Part shown: one piece after another, positions 25,770 through 32,345 of the stretch | Layout of the letters: every line of letters begins with the position of its first letter | How positions within the stretch are numbered: the stretch's first letter is position 1 | Assembly (NCBI GenBank): GCA_045602655.1 | Contig: JAZSBY010000056.1 | Span: 1 to 51,270 of the forward strand | Length of the DNA: 51,270 nt | Reading direction: 5' to 3' | Source of the DNA: Fimenecus sp045602655 | GTDB taxonomy: Bacteria > Bacillota > Clostridia > Oscillospirales > Acutalibacteraceae | Made by a program: the position numbers and the translations under genes | Notes under the pieces: generated by a model | Seen by the model: the letters and a program-made list of their open reading frames with translations, nothing else | The model's database searches: none | What the model was told of the DNA's origin: nothing

Positions 25770-25988
25770 ATGGCAGACTGCCCCGAACACGAGGACGCTT
25801 ATATGTTATTGTGTTGGAATACACTCGATGATGGATTTGGATACTCTTGTAGTCCTATCATCGTTGACACTAATCTAAAAAAGGATTATGCAAAGGCAAT
25901 AGCCAAGCATAAGAATAAGGAACTAAAAAGGCAGAAAATCAAGGGGGTTCACTACTTCATAGAGGCTGAACCTGACAGATATTGGTAA
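25770..25988 (+). CDS. Small early protein, 72 aa
   Basis: Preceded by AAGGAGGACTACT. Starts MADCPEHEDAYMLLCWNTLDDGFGYS; the middle is lysine-rich (KKDYAKAIAKHKNKELKRQKIKGVHY). No family is recognised. The stop codon is part of the next TATCTACA-like motif (TAATCTACATAGGTC), so gene end and motif are interlocked. Confidence 0.65.
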   Translation: MADCPEHEDAYMLLCWNTLDDGFGYSCSPIIVDTNLKKDYAKAIAKHKNKELKRQKIKGVHYFIEAEPDRYW

Positions 25989-26056
25989 TCTACATAGGTC
26001 GTAGTCCTACTACATACTGGTATAAATCAGTAAATAAATATATAAGGAGGTACAAA

Positions 26057-26767
26057 TTGGCAACAGAAGAGCCTAAGTTTAGATGGGAGCCATTTTATGA
26101 TAGGCTTATGACCAGCAACAGTAATATCCTGATTGCAGGTATGCCTGGGGCTGGTAAATCTGTTATCATAAATTCACTCATCAATTCCATTTTGTTGGAG
26201 GAGTCAGCAGACCATTCTATGGTTCTAATTGACCTAAAACGAGTGGAATTAAGTCAGTATGCACATACTCCACATTGTTGGGAGATTGCGCGTACCGTGC
26301 CTGAAGCAGAAGCCGCGCTTCGCCATGTCCTATCGTTTGTGGAAGAACGGTATATCACTATGGAGAAGCGTGGAGAAAAGAAATATACAGGCACAAAACT
26401 GCATCTAATCATAGATGAGATGGCACAACTTATGATAACAAGTAAGGTATGTCATAAACTTATCCAAGAAATTGTGCAAATTTCCCGAGCGGCAAATGTC
26501 CAGGTGATTTGTGCAACGCAATCTCCGAAAGCTACGGTTATTCCAACTGAAATAACTATGGCGTTTGACATTGTAATTGGGTTACATACCAGAAATGCTC
26601 AGGACTCGCGGAATATTCTTGATGTGGCAGGATGCGAGGAGCTTCCAAAATATGGATATGCCCTCATTAAGTATGATATTGAGCCAGAAATTAAGAAAGT
26701 ACAAATTCCCATGATTCCTGAAGAAAGCATTAAGCGCCTAATCCAGTGGCGACTTGAAGGAAACTAA
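26057..26767 (+). CDS. FtsK/HerA-type P-loop ATPase, stand-alone motor domain, 236 aa
   Basis: I start at TTG 26057 (MATEEPKFRWEPFYDRL) because AAGGAGG lies 6 nt before it; the longer frame from 25982 runs through the motif and has no site. Walker A GMPGAGKS at 28-35, Walker B LHLIIDEMAQL at 115-125, then the conserved QISRAANVQVICATQSPKATVIP (about 142-164), where SRA and TQ form the sensor and arginine finger region of FtsK-like translocases. There are no membrane segments and no winged gamma domain, so it is the bare motor of about 25 kDa. By family it would move double-stranded DNA as a hexamer. Its task in an early phage operon (replication, plasmid-like partition, exclusion) is unknown. 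Confidence 0.85.
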   Translation: MATEEPKFRWEPFYDRLMTSNSNILIAGMPGAGKSVIINSLINSILLEESADHSMVLIDLKRVELSQYAHTPHCWEIARTVPEAEAALRHVLSFVEERYITMEKRGEKKYTGTKLHLIIDEMAQLMITSKVCHKLIQEIVQISRAANVQVICATQSPKATVIPTEITMAFDIVIGLHTRNAQDSRNILDVAGCEELPKYGYALIKYDIEPEIKKVQIPMIPEESIKRLIQWRLEGN

Positions 26768-26768
26768 C

Positions 26769-26785
26769 TAATCTACAAAGGTCAA
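26769..26785 (+). repeat. TATCTACA motif, copy F
   Basis: TAATCTACAAAGGTCAA directly after the stop of the ATPase gene and 43 nt before the next start. Confidence 0.5.
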
Positions 26786-26827
26786 GTATGTCCTATCGTT
26801 CTATATACGGGGAGAAGGAGAAACATT

Positions 26828-27112
26828 ATGGCACAGAAGGTTAGATTACTTGGTGATTTTCGCCCACACATCGACTACATTCTGGTAATGAGGGATACGG
26901 TATACATGCCGTTCATAGCGTGTTGGGCGCCTGAAATCAATGGAGAAGTACAGCCTGATGGCACGATTGAGTGTTCTTGGGGGCAGGGACATTACTTCAC
27001 CGACATACTCAGTGCTACGGCATACATTAGAGAAAAATTGGAAGAGGAAGTCGATGTAAAGAGCTTCTTGGATATGACTGTTGAGGAATTTATGGAGTGG
27101 TGCAAAAAATAA
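26828..27112 (+). CDS. Small early protein, 94 aa
   Basis: Start fixed by GGAGAAGGAGAAACATT. Sequence MAQKVRLLGDFRPHIDYILVMRDTVYMPFIACWAPEINGEVQPDG, then WGQGHYFTDILSATAYIREKLEEEVDVKSFLDM. The order strand, strand, Gly-His-Tyr-Phe, helix suggests a small alpha-beta fold also common in Clostridial mobile elements. No active site is recognised. The stop is followed by AAGGAGG for the next gene. Confidence 0.65.
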   Translation: MAQKVRLLGDFRPHIDYILVMRDTVYMPFIACWAPEINGEVQPDGTIECSWGQGHYFTDILSATAYIREKLEEEVDVKSFLDMTVEEFMEWCKK

Positions 27113-27126
27113 GGAGGAGACTTAAT

Positions 27127-27408
27127 ATGGCTAATCTCACAACAGAGGCCGTAAAGGCAAAAATGAAGGAACTGTATGTTTCTGGTGATGAGGCATATAC
27201 AGAACTGTATAACGCCATCAGAACGCTTGACCTTTTAGGTCTTATGCCTGACGGCTTATACGAAGCAGTCCACGATTACGACGAGGAATTGTATGAAGCC
27301 TATGACGATTTGGTAGAAGAATATGCAAGTAATTGTCCGTGCGATACATTTGGAATGTGTGCCGGTGCTTCCTGTGCGTGCTACTTTGAATGTCAAGGAG
27401 GAAACTAA
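27127..27408 (+). CDS. Small early protein with C-terminal cysteine cluster, 93 aa
   Basis: The ATG at 27127 follows AAGGAGGAGACTTAAT; ten extra codons upstream are spurious. The first 70 residues are helical and acidic (LTTEAVKAKMKELYVSGDEAYTELYNAI). The last 20 hold seven cysteines (NCPCDTFGMCAGASCACYFEC), a compact metal or disulphide site. No homologous family is recalled. The cytoplasmic setting makes zinc binding the more likely reading. Confidence 0.65.
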   Translation: MANLTTEAVKAKMKELYVSGDEAYTELYNAIRTLDLLGLMPDGLYEAVHDYDEELYEAYDDLVEEYASNCPCDTFGMCAGASCACYFECQGGN

Positions 27409-27409
27409 T

Positions 27410-27673
27410 ATGACAATATATGACCTGCTATATCTGATGGATAATATGTCCCACGACATCGTTATCCATAATGACACGGACGATGAGAACTTTGGAGAAG
27501 TATTCAGAGGAGAGGTTAGCGACTTCAAGGAAACTGACTTATATGATGAGTTACAGGACGAGGAAGTTACGGACATCTTCACGGAGAAGGATGGCACAAT
27601 GTATATCTGTTATCAGGCATCTACGGACAATGAGCCCGGGTTCTATGAAAGGTATCGAGACCCATACAACTAA
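27410..27673 (+). CDS. Small acidic early protein, 87 aa
   Basis: Begins MTIYDLLYLMDNMSHDIVIHNDTDDENFGEVFRGEVSDF, 1 nt after the previous stop, with AAGGAGGAAACTAAT. The layout (a helix YDLLYLMDN, then a strand with IVIHND, and later KDGTMYICYQ) appears in small proteins of many Clostridial phages and elements. Function unknown. The strong net negative charge fits a DNA mimic or a protein partner. Confidence 0.65.
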   Translation: MTIYDLLYLMDNMSHDIVIHNDTDDENFGEVFRGEVSDFKETDLYDELQDEEVTDIFTEKDGTMYICYQASTDNEPGFYERYRDPYN

Positions 27674-27685
27674 AGGAGAGCGATT

Positions 27686-27841
27686 ATGGTAGACATCTTT
27701 GATATAAGGACAGGCGAGATTATTCATACCATCTATCTGTTATCAGATGATGAGGAAATATCAGATGAGGAGTGCTTCGAGTTGGCAATAGACTGTGGGC
27801 ACAACCCGTCAGAAAAGAAATATTGGCGAGTTCGTAGATAA
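27686..27841 (+). CDS. Tiny early protein, 51 aa
   Basis: ATG follows AAAGGAGAGCGATT. Peptide starts MVDIFDIRTGEIIHTIYLLS and ends SEKKYWRVRR. The middle is acidic (DDEEISDEECFEL). This is a full small gene with good translation signals, but no recognised family. A TATCTACATATCTC copy begins 3 nt after the stop. Confidence 0.6.
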   Translation: MVDIFDIRTGEIIHTIYLLSDDEEISDEECFELAIDCGHNPSEKKYWRVRR

Positions 27842-27843
27842 CC

Positions 27844-27860
27844 TATCTACATATCTCATA
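27844..27860 (+). repeat. TATCTACA motif, copy G
   Basis: TATCTACATATCTCATA; the same 17 nt with a single change stand at 23002 in the control region. Confidence 0.5.
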
Positions 27861-27902
27861 ATAGCTGGGCGATACGGCTATACGAGCAGAAAGGAAACGA
27901 AT

Positions 27903-28097
27903 ATGGATTTTCAGTTTGTGTATGACCTTTTGTGCAGAAACCTTAAAAGGCTTTCAGAAGATGAGGACTTCTCCTGCGGTATGTACGAAGCGTACCGAGT
28001 TGGAGTATTGAACACTATAAAAGCTCTCGGACTATGGGAACAGTACACCAAATGGGCAGAAGAAAACGGTATTCCTGATGATGAAGAGGAGGACTAA
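27903..28097 (+). CDS. Small early protein, 64 aa
   Basis: I start at MDFQFVYDLLCRNLKRLSED, 7-8 nt after AAAGGAAAC; the longer frame would run through the motif copy. A helix (MDFQFVYDLLCRNLKRL) and a second helix (GMYEAYRVGVLNTIKALGLWEQYTKWAEE) are predicted, ending in an acidic tail. The stop lies 2 nt before the next ATG. No known family. Confidence 0.65.
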   Translation: MDFQFVYDLLCRNLKRLSEDEDFSCGMYEAYRVGVLNTIKALGLWEQYTKWAEENGIPDDEEED

Positions 28098-28099
28098 TT

Positions 28100-28582
28100 A
28101 TGACGGAAGAAAGAGTTTTTGCGGCGGCTAATTATGCAAAGTATGGTAGGGACTTGTTAGACGAAACATTCCAGCTTGATGATGGTAAGCCTTATTATGC
28201 TGATAGATTTAATGGCATCAACTTGAGTGACTTATTCACATTCCTAATTAAAGAAGCCGGCAGACTATGCGATAACTATGCCAGCGATATGTTCTACGAC
28301 ATGAAGGAGCTGAATGAGAGGCTTACAGGTGATACATCGGAGCTATTCGATAATAAGGAGTTTCGATACATAATCGGAATACGAGATAGTGGCGTAGACG
28401 GTATTGGCTTCATGCAGTATAGGATAGACTCGGAGTCCTGCGTATATCATTACAGAGAGATTATCCTGATAGAGATTAGGACTGATGAAAAGTATTCTGG
28501 TTGGAGAAAGTTATCTGCTTGGAAAGTATCACCGAGTTCAATGGACTTCTACTTTAGACAGCATAAGGAGGAATACGCATGA
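28100..28582 (+). CDS. Early protein, paralogue of the 153-aa protein at 35731, 160 aa
   Basis: The segment FTFLIKEAGRLCDNYASDMFYDMKELNERL ... FRYIIGIRDSGVDGIGFMQYRIDSESCVYHYREIILIEI (about residues 47-133) aligns without large gaps with the gene on the opposite strand at 35731-36192. The two are therefore copies of one family, shared between the plus and minus early blocks. The common core has GVDGxGxxxxRI and CYR or HYRxIxLIE. Function unknown. Overlaps the next small membrane gene by 4 nt. Confidence 0.75.
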   Translation: MTEERVFAAANYAKYGRDLLDETFQLDDGKPYYADRFNGINLSDLFTFLIKEAGRLCDNYASDMFYDMKELNERLTGDTSELFDNKEFRYIIGIRDSGVDGIGFMQYRIDSESCVYHYREIILIEIRTDEKYSGWRKLSAWKVSPSSMDFYFRQHKEEYA

Positions 28583-28677
28583 GTAACTTTGAATGGGCAA
28601 CATTAGCGGTCGGACTGTTATTTCTTAATATCAGTTGGTTTGCCTTGTACTACGAGCTTAATATGAAGGAGGATTAA
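28579..28677 (+). CDS. Tiny membrane protein, 32 aa
   Basis: ATG overlaps the previous stop (ATGA) and follows AAGGAGGAATACGC. The peptide has one hydrophobic helix (residues about 6-26: WATLAVGLLFLNISWFALYYE), with a polar start and an acidic end. Such mini-proteins can regulate host membrane proteins or superinfection. Nothing specific is recognised. Confidence 0.6.
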   Translation: MSNFEWATLAVGLLFLNISWFALYYELNMKED

Positions 28678-28686
28678 GCAAGTTCT

Positions 28687-28703
28687 TATCTACAAAGGTC
28701 AAT
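28687..28703 (+). repeat. TATCTACA motif, copy H
   Basis: TATCTACAAAGGTCAAT stands 9 nt after a stop and 22 nt before the ribosome binding site of the next gene, the shortest such gap. Confidence 0.5.
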
Positions 28704-28724
28704 ATAAATAAGGAGGATAACTAT

Positions 28725-29048
28725 ATGGCAAAGTCTTATTATGTTTCAGTTATCGAGGAATATCCTGTATATTTTCAGGAAGAGGGAGGCTATTATGCCG
28801 CAGGAAGAGAAGTTGTAAAGGTCAGAGAGTTTAACACTTGGAGAAAAGCTAACAAGGCTTTTCAGAAACTAAGGAGAGAGTTCTTCGAGGAATACTCACT
28901 TGAAAGAATTGGAGACCGCATCATTAGCGGAATAGACAGTGACGGCGATGGAAGTAGACTATCATATATGAGCCGTTATATCGGAGAAGGTAGTAGCGTT
29001 AGACTCACTACTTATAAACCCGAAAATTATCACCCGTATTATTGCTAA
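28725..29048 (+). CDS. Small early protein, 107 aa
   Basis: AAGGAGGATAACTAT precedes the ATG. Starts MAKSYYVSVIEEYPVYFQEEGGYYAAGREVVKVREFNTWRKANKAFQKLRREFFEEYS. The pattern, a paired strand, then a helix with basic residues, and a glycine-rich SGIDSDGDGSR turn, repeats in small proteins of Clostridial elements. No function is assigned. The C-terminus is aromatic (YHPYYC). Confidence 0.65.
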   Translation: MAKSYYVSVIEEYPVYFQEEGGYYAAGREVVKVREFNTWRKANKAFQKLRREFFEEYSLERIGDRIISGIDSDGDGSRLSYMSRYIGEGSSVRLTTYKPENYHPYYC

Positions 29049-29061
29049 GGAGGTGTATTCT

Positions 29062-29298
29062 ATGAGAGTTGTATCAACAGGTTCATTAACAAGGGCACGA
29101 GATTATGAATACATCACCGAAGAATTTGCAGGCAAAACAACTAATAAGACCATTATCCATGCGTATGAGCGGGATAAGTTTAGTATCTGTGTATATGGCA
29201 ACACTTATCGAGTACACAGCAGAGGACTTGGAATGTATGAATACAGAATGATTAAGAAGGAAATGAGCAGACTTTATCCTGATTTAATGGGGGTGTAA
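29062..29298 (+). CDS. Small early protein, 78 aa
   Basis: Chosen ATG at 29062 has AAGGAGGTGTATTCT; the GTG three codons upstream is inside the ribosome binding site. Basic and beta-rich: MRVVSTGSLTRARDYEYITEEF, later YRVHSRGLGMYEYRMIKKEMSRLYPDL. No match recalled. Lies in the last cassette of the plus block. Confidence 0.65.
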   Translation: MRVVSTGSLTRARDYEYITEEFAGKTTNKTIIHAYERDKFSICVYGNTYRVHSRGLGMYEYRMIKKEMSRLYPDLMGV

Positions 29299-29300
29299 TC

Positions 29301-29561
29301 ATGTACGAAAGGTTATTTTTAGATTTTAGCAAGTCGGAATACACGCTTGAGGAATTAGAAGAACATCTGTGGCATAACGGCTATACCTACGGCTTTACAA
29401 GAGAGTTTCTTAATGGTGTGGCTCGTATAGTTCTCTATACTTTCGAGGACGAGGTCTACGAGATAATCACCATTCTCTACGACAGGAACATCAAGTATAT
29501 GCGCCGTAGAGCAGTAAAGAATATTCCAAGACAGTGCAAAGGCAAAGTTGAGTATATCTAA
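29301..29561 (+). CDS. Small early protein, 86 aa
   Basis: MYERLFLDFSKSEYTLEELEEHLWHNGYTYGFTREFLNG, then ARIVLYTFEDEVYEIITILYDRNIKYMRRRAVKNIPRQ. It begins 2 nt after the previous stop, using GGGGGTG as site. A helix-strand-strand-basic helix order is apparent. The arginine-rich end could bind nucleic acid. No family recognised. Confidence 0.6.
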   Translation: MYERLFLDFSKSEYTLEELEEHLWHNGYTYGFTREFLNGVARIVLYTFEDEVYEIITILYDRNIKYMRRRAVKNIPRQCKGKVEYI

Positions 29562-29574
29562 AGGAGAATTAATT

Positions 29575-30012
29575 ATGGGTTACGCAGAAGGAAACACACA
29601 CGGATACACACAAGAGGAAGCAAAGATGGAAGAAATGGAATTTTTATTCGATGCACTATCTACAAAAGTCGAGGAAATCCTCAACAGAGAGAACGCACCT
29701 GATAGTGTTAGAAAGGATTGGGAAAAGCTAAAGTCTCGGCTCACGCCTCACTTTGAATATATCCCGTTTAATTGGCGTACAGACGAGTATGGTAATGAGG
29801 TTTGTGATGAGAAAGAGGAGATTGTCAGTTGCGCCGACACCTACGAAGATGAAATAGCCGACATTTGTTGGCTCGCAGGCTTTAGTCTTACGACCACTCA
29901 AGATTGGATTGACGGAAGTCCTACATACACAATAACACTGCCTGACAACATCATAGAGGCAGAGAAGAGTATGCAGGAAGCAAAAGCATGGTGGAACTCA
30001 GTTTATAATTAA
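29575..30012 (+). CDS. Last gene of the plus-strand early block, 145 aa
   Basis: I start at MGYAEGNTHGYTQEEAKMEE, with AAAGGAGAATTAATT before the ATG. Helical first third (MEFLFDALSTKVEEILNRENAPDSVRKDWEKLKSRL), then aromatic strands (HFEYIPFNWRTDEYGNEVCDEKEE, ICWLAGFSLTTTQDWIDGSPTYTITLP). No catalytic pattern is visible and no family is recognised. A strong terminator follows 38 nt after the stop. Confidence 0.65.
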   Translation: MGYAEGNTHGYTQEEAKMEEMEFLFDALSTKVEEILNRENAPDSVRKDWEKLKSRLTPHFEYIPFNWRTDEYGNEVCDEKEEIVSCADTYEDEIADICWLAGFSLTTTQDWIDGSPTYTITLPDNIIEAEKSMQEAKAWWNSVYN

Positions 30013-30049
30013 TGGATTATCTAACTAATATATAAAAGGCTTTTTATAT

Positions 30050-30095
30050 GAGGGCGAGCGAGTATCTTCGGGTACTTGTTCGCCCTCTTTTTTTT
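30050..30095 (+). terminator. Rho-independent terminator of the plus early block
   Basis: GAGGGCGA (30050-30057) pairs with TCGCCCTC (30080-30087), with an inner GAGTA/TACTT stem and a TCTTCGGG loop, followed by eight T. It ends the plus-strand block. Confidence 0.93.
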
Positions 30096-30105
30096 GCTTT
30101 TCAAA

Positions 30106-30119
30106 CGAACATATGTTCT
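30106..30119. promoter_or_regulatory. LexA (SOS) box candidate
   Basis: CGAACATATGTTCT fits the Firmicutes LexA consensus CGAAC-RNRY-GTTCG in all but the last base. It lies 8 bp before the -35 of a candidate promoter, so LexA would block it until DNA damage. Confidence 0.5.
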
Positions 30120-30127
30120 GTTGGATA

Positions 30128-30156
30128 TTGACATTGGATAAACTATCTGTTTTATA
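30128..30156 (+). promoter_or_regulatory. Promoter candidate after the LexA box
   Basis: TTGACA (30128-30133), 17 bp, TTTATA (30151-30156). It would transcribe the AT-rich repeat region, in which no reading frame with a ribosome binding site is seen; an origin-activating or regulatory RNA is possible. Confidence 0.4.
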
Positions 30157-30159
30157 GTG

Positions 30160-30457
30160 TCGTATAGTCGTATAAATGAATAGTTTTAAAACGCGTCAAA
30201 TTGCGTTGTATTGCGTTGTTAGAATTAATTAATATAGCTATTCATTTATAGCTTAGTCGAGCAAATAAAGCTATTCTCGATTGAAATAACGCTATGCTTT
30301 AAAATGCTTTTAATAGTGTTTATTTTAGCTTGCAAGCTATAAATGAATAATTATATTAAACGATATACGCAACGCTCAAAAAACGCTATTATAAACGATT
30401 TAAAGCGTATTAAAAACAGATAGAATATCACGCTATGAAAACAGATAAATTCTCCAC
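30160..30457. other. AT-rich repeat region, candidate replication origin
   Basis: About 300 nt without a gene between the plus terminator and the minus terminator. It holds three copies of an ATAAATGAATA motif (30171, inverted at 30238, direct at 30338). It also holds tandem TTGCGTTGTA repeats (30201-30220) and three ACGCTAT (30289, 30383, 30430). A repeated AAAACAGATA lies near 30412 and 30439. Iteron-like repeats in AT-rich DNA at a convergence point are what an origin looks like, but no initiator gene is identified. Confidence 0.45.
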
Positions 30458-30488
30458 AAAAGAAAAGAGGGAGCTTTTACACTCCCTC
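30458..30488 (-). terminator. Terminator of the minus early block
   Basis: On the minus strand GAGGGAG (30488-30482) pairs with CTCCCTC (30473-30467) around an 8-nt loop, then TTTTCTTTT follows. It lies 30 nt after the stop at 30518. Confidence 0.85.
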
Positions 30489-30517
30489 TCAACACTATGG
30501 AAAACACTATGCGTGGG

Positions 30518-30955
30518 TCAGTCTTTAAATTCTTCCAACTTCTTTACATATTCCCTAATCTCATCTCTCTCCAATCTCTCTGCTTCTGGCTGAGCATCAT
30601 TAATATCTACCAGCATATCGTAGAGAGGATATTCTAACTGTTCTTCACCTGAGAAGTATTTTCTACCGACAATCTCCCAACCGTCTATAAAATAAACACC
30701 GTTGTCGTAGTTATCACAATCGAGGTTATTTACTACATCTATGCCGACAGATAAGCCACCTCCAATGTAATTAGTAATTACCTGACACAATCTTGCCCAG
30801 CCGTAATTGTCGTATGTGGGCTCTCTATATCCCTTCAGCTTGCAATAGTCAAGAAATGCCTCAACGCTATCACGACCGCCGTTCCAATGCAAGTAGATAC
30901 CAATACCGTTATTCTCGAAGTTTTCCTTTGTTGTGATTACTGCTCTGTTACCCAT
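30518..30955 (-). CDS. Conserved Clostridial mobile-element protein (GNRAVIT type), 145 aa
   Basis: Start chosen at MGNRAVITTKENFENNG because GAGGAGGACAATTAAC lies before it. The phrases GNRAVIT, GIYLHWNGGRDSVEAFLDYCKLKGYR, YGWARLCQVITNYIGGGLSVGID, DNGVYFIDGWEIVGRKYFSGEEQ recur in proteins from phages and integrative elements of Clostridia that I recall without any assigned role. Cytoplasmic. Last gene of its operon, followed by a terminator. Confidence 0.8.
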   Translation of the reverse strand: MGNRAVITTKENFENNGIGIYLHWNGGRDSVEAFLDYCKLKGYREPTYDNYGWARLCQVITNYIGGGLSVGIDVVNNLDCDNYDNGVYFIDGWEIVGRKYFSGEEQLEYPLYDMLVDINDAQPEAERLERDEIREYVKKLEEFKD

Positions 30956-30956
30956 G

Positions 30957-31217
30957 TTAATTGTCCTCCTCTGCGTTATAGTCCTCATGTATGAAACCAT
31001 CAATTATCTTACCAAGCACATAGTCCGCGCCTGCTTCTATGTCGTGCTTCTCATTAGCGTTCCAACTGCTATTATTGTACATAATGGACCAACCGTTCTC
31101 ATCATTGATATATCCCATAGAAAGATAGTTGCCTTGAGGGTTGTACTGATGGTATATCTCAACGATTTCCCTTAACTTCTGCTCGATAGCCTCTTCACAC
31201 TCTTTCCTTGTCATCAT
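30957..31217 (-). CDS. Small early protein with YHxY...GxYLxM domain, 86 aa
   Basis: ATGA overlap with the previous gene; a GGAG sits just before the start. The core EIYHQYNPQGNYLSMGYINDENGWSIMYNNSSWNANEKHDI resembles the C-terminal part of the 213-residue protein at 34005 (EIYHKYHASGKYLAMFI, then NNRHWGEDENFPI). Two proteins of this phage thus share one domain. I know this domain only as unknown from Clostridial elements. Confidence 0.7.
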   Translation of the reverse strand: MMTRKECEEAIEQKLREIVEIYHQYNPQGNYLSMGYINDENGWSIMYNNSSWNANEKHDIEAGADYVLGKIIDGFIHEDYNAEEDN

Positions 31218-31486
31218 CTCCAGAACTCTCCCTTCTTGATGTACTCCTCAGTACCATATTCTATCTCTGCCTCTGTATCTTTCTCGGATAAGCCATGAGT
31301 TATCTTTGTAAGGAGATATTTCTCTGCTCCTGAAAGTGTTTTATATTTCCGAAGCGTATATGCCATCGCTCTTGCCTCTCCCTGTTTGAGAAGTCTGCCT
31401 ACATAATAAGCTCCCCACTGATACATGATACAGATGATATATCCATCTTTAAATTTCTTCTTGTAGGCGTATGTTCTAATTTCCAT
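31214..31486 (-). CDS. Small early protein, 90 aa
   Basis: I start at MEIRTYAYKKKFKDGYIIC, with AGGA 10-11 nt before; a TTG three codons earlier is too close to that site. Basic N-terminal strand pair, then a helix QWGAYYVGRLLKQGEARAMAYTLRKYKTLSGAEKYLL. It overlaps its neighbour by 4 nt. No family recognised. Confidence 0.6.
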   Translation of the reverse strand: MEIRTYAYKKKFKDGYIICIMYQWGAYYVGRLLKQGEARAMAYTLRKYKTLSGAEKYLLTKITHGLSEKDTEAEIEYGTEEYIKKGEFWR

Positions 31487-31499
31487 GTTATTCAAAGTC

Positions 31500-31694
31500 C
31501 TATCTTGTAATTTCCTCAGCGTATCTTATCGAGTCGAGGAGATTTTCCATGAACTCTATCATGTCAATACCTCTGTCATAAGTCCACTTCTTCATTACCG
31601 TACCCATCATAGCGGCGAAAGCGCCTTGGTCATTAATACTATCCACTGCATGAGATATTGCCACTCTCATCATCTCATTCTCACCGTATGCCAT
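31500..31694 (-). CDS. Small early protein, 64 aa
   Basis: Starts MAYGENEMMRVAISHAVDSIND after GGAGAGAATAAT. It is almost fully helical, with an amphipathic C-terminal half (DRGIDMIEFMENLLDSIRYAEEITR). The size and layout suggest a small dimer or a binding partner; nothing is known. Confidence 0.65.
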   Translation of the reverse strand: MAYGENEMMRVAISHAVDSINDQGAFAAMMGTVMKKWTYDRGIDMIEFMENLLDSIRYAEEITR

Positions 31695-31695
31695 A

Positions 31696-32115
31696 TTATT
31701 CTCTCTCCTCTCCGATAGTAGAAGTTACTCCGCCACAGAATAACCCACCACTACGATTAGCTCCTAACATTCTACGCAAAAAGCAATCCATCAAATCTAC
31801 AAATGTCGTATCATCTGTATAACCTAATTCAATAATCTCCTCATTAGTAGTAGCCTCATCAATATCGCCATCTGCAACACCACACATGAGCCATCCTTCA
31901 AAAACATCCTCATCATTTATCTGCCGACAAATGTATTCCATGGCTCTCACCATCTCGACTCGCTCTTTGAGGTTCTTTGTTCTCTGCTCTGCCGTTTCTA
32001 CTTTCTGTCCGCAATATGGACATCGTGGGGCGGGCAAGAAATACTTACCACATTCAGAATTGGGACATCTCATAGTAGTAAATGTAGAAGCTACCAATGC
32101 ACTGTTAATATCCAT
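31696..32115 (-). CDS. Zinc-ribbon early protein, 139 aa
   Basis: I start at MDINSALVAST, 9 nt after AAGGAGG; the GTG three codons earlier abuts that site. Residues 17-37 (MRCPNSECGKYFLPAPRCPYCGQK) form a four-cysteine zinc ribbon (CPxxxC, CPYC). A charged helix (EQRTKNLKERVEMVRAMEYICRQI) and an acidic region follow. Zinc ribbons of this type bind nucleic acid or proteins. One of a group of such proteins in this phage. Confidence 0.7.
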   Translation of the reverse strand: MDINSALVASTFTTMRCPNSECGKYFLPAPRCPYCGQKVETAEQRTKNLKERVEMVRAMEYICRQINDEDVFEGWLMCGVADGDIDEATTNEEIIELGYTDDTTFVDLMDCFLRRMLGANRSGGLFCGGVTSTIGEERE

Positions 32116-32129
32116 GTTACTCACCCTCC

Positions 32130-32327
32130 TTAAATCAAAGCATCAAGTAAATCGTCAAGGTCAAGACCTGTATCACTGAGCCAAATATCTTCTGCCAATG
32201 AGAAGTCTCCATTTTCGATTGCTCCAAGAACCTCATCGAGCGTGTCATTCACAACCTCTCTTGCTTCCTGCTTTGTCATACCATCTCTCTGAATAAGAAT
32301 ATCCTCTGCCTTTGTTCTCTTTTCCAT
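32130..32327 (-). CDS. Small acidic early protein, 65 aa
   Basis: MEKRTKAEDILIQRDGMTKQEAREVVNDTLDEVLGAIENGDFSLAEDIW. The RDGMTKQEAREVVNDTLDEV phrase is common in short phage and integrative element proteins, where it makes an EF-like helix pair. Function not known. GTAGGAGGATAGCTAAT precedes the start. Confidence 0.7.
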   Translation of the reverse strand: MEKRTKAEDILIQRDGMTKQEAREVVNDTLDEVLGAIENGDFSLAEDIWLSDTGLDLDDLLDALI

Positions 32328-32345
32328 ATTAGCTATCCTCCTACA

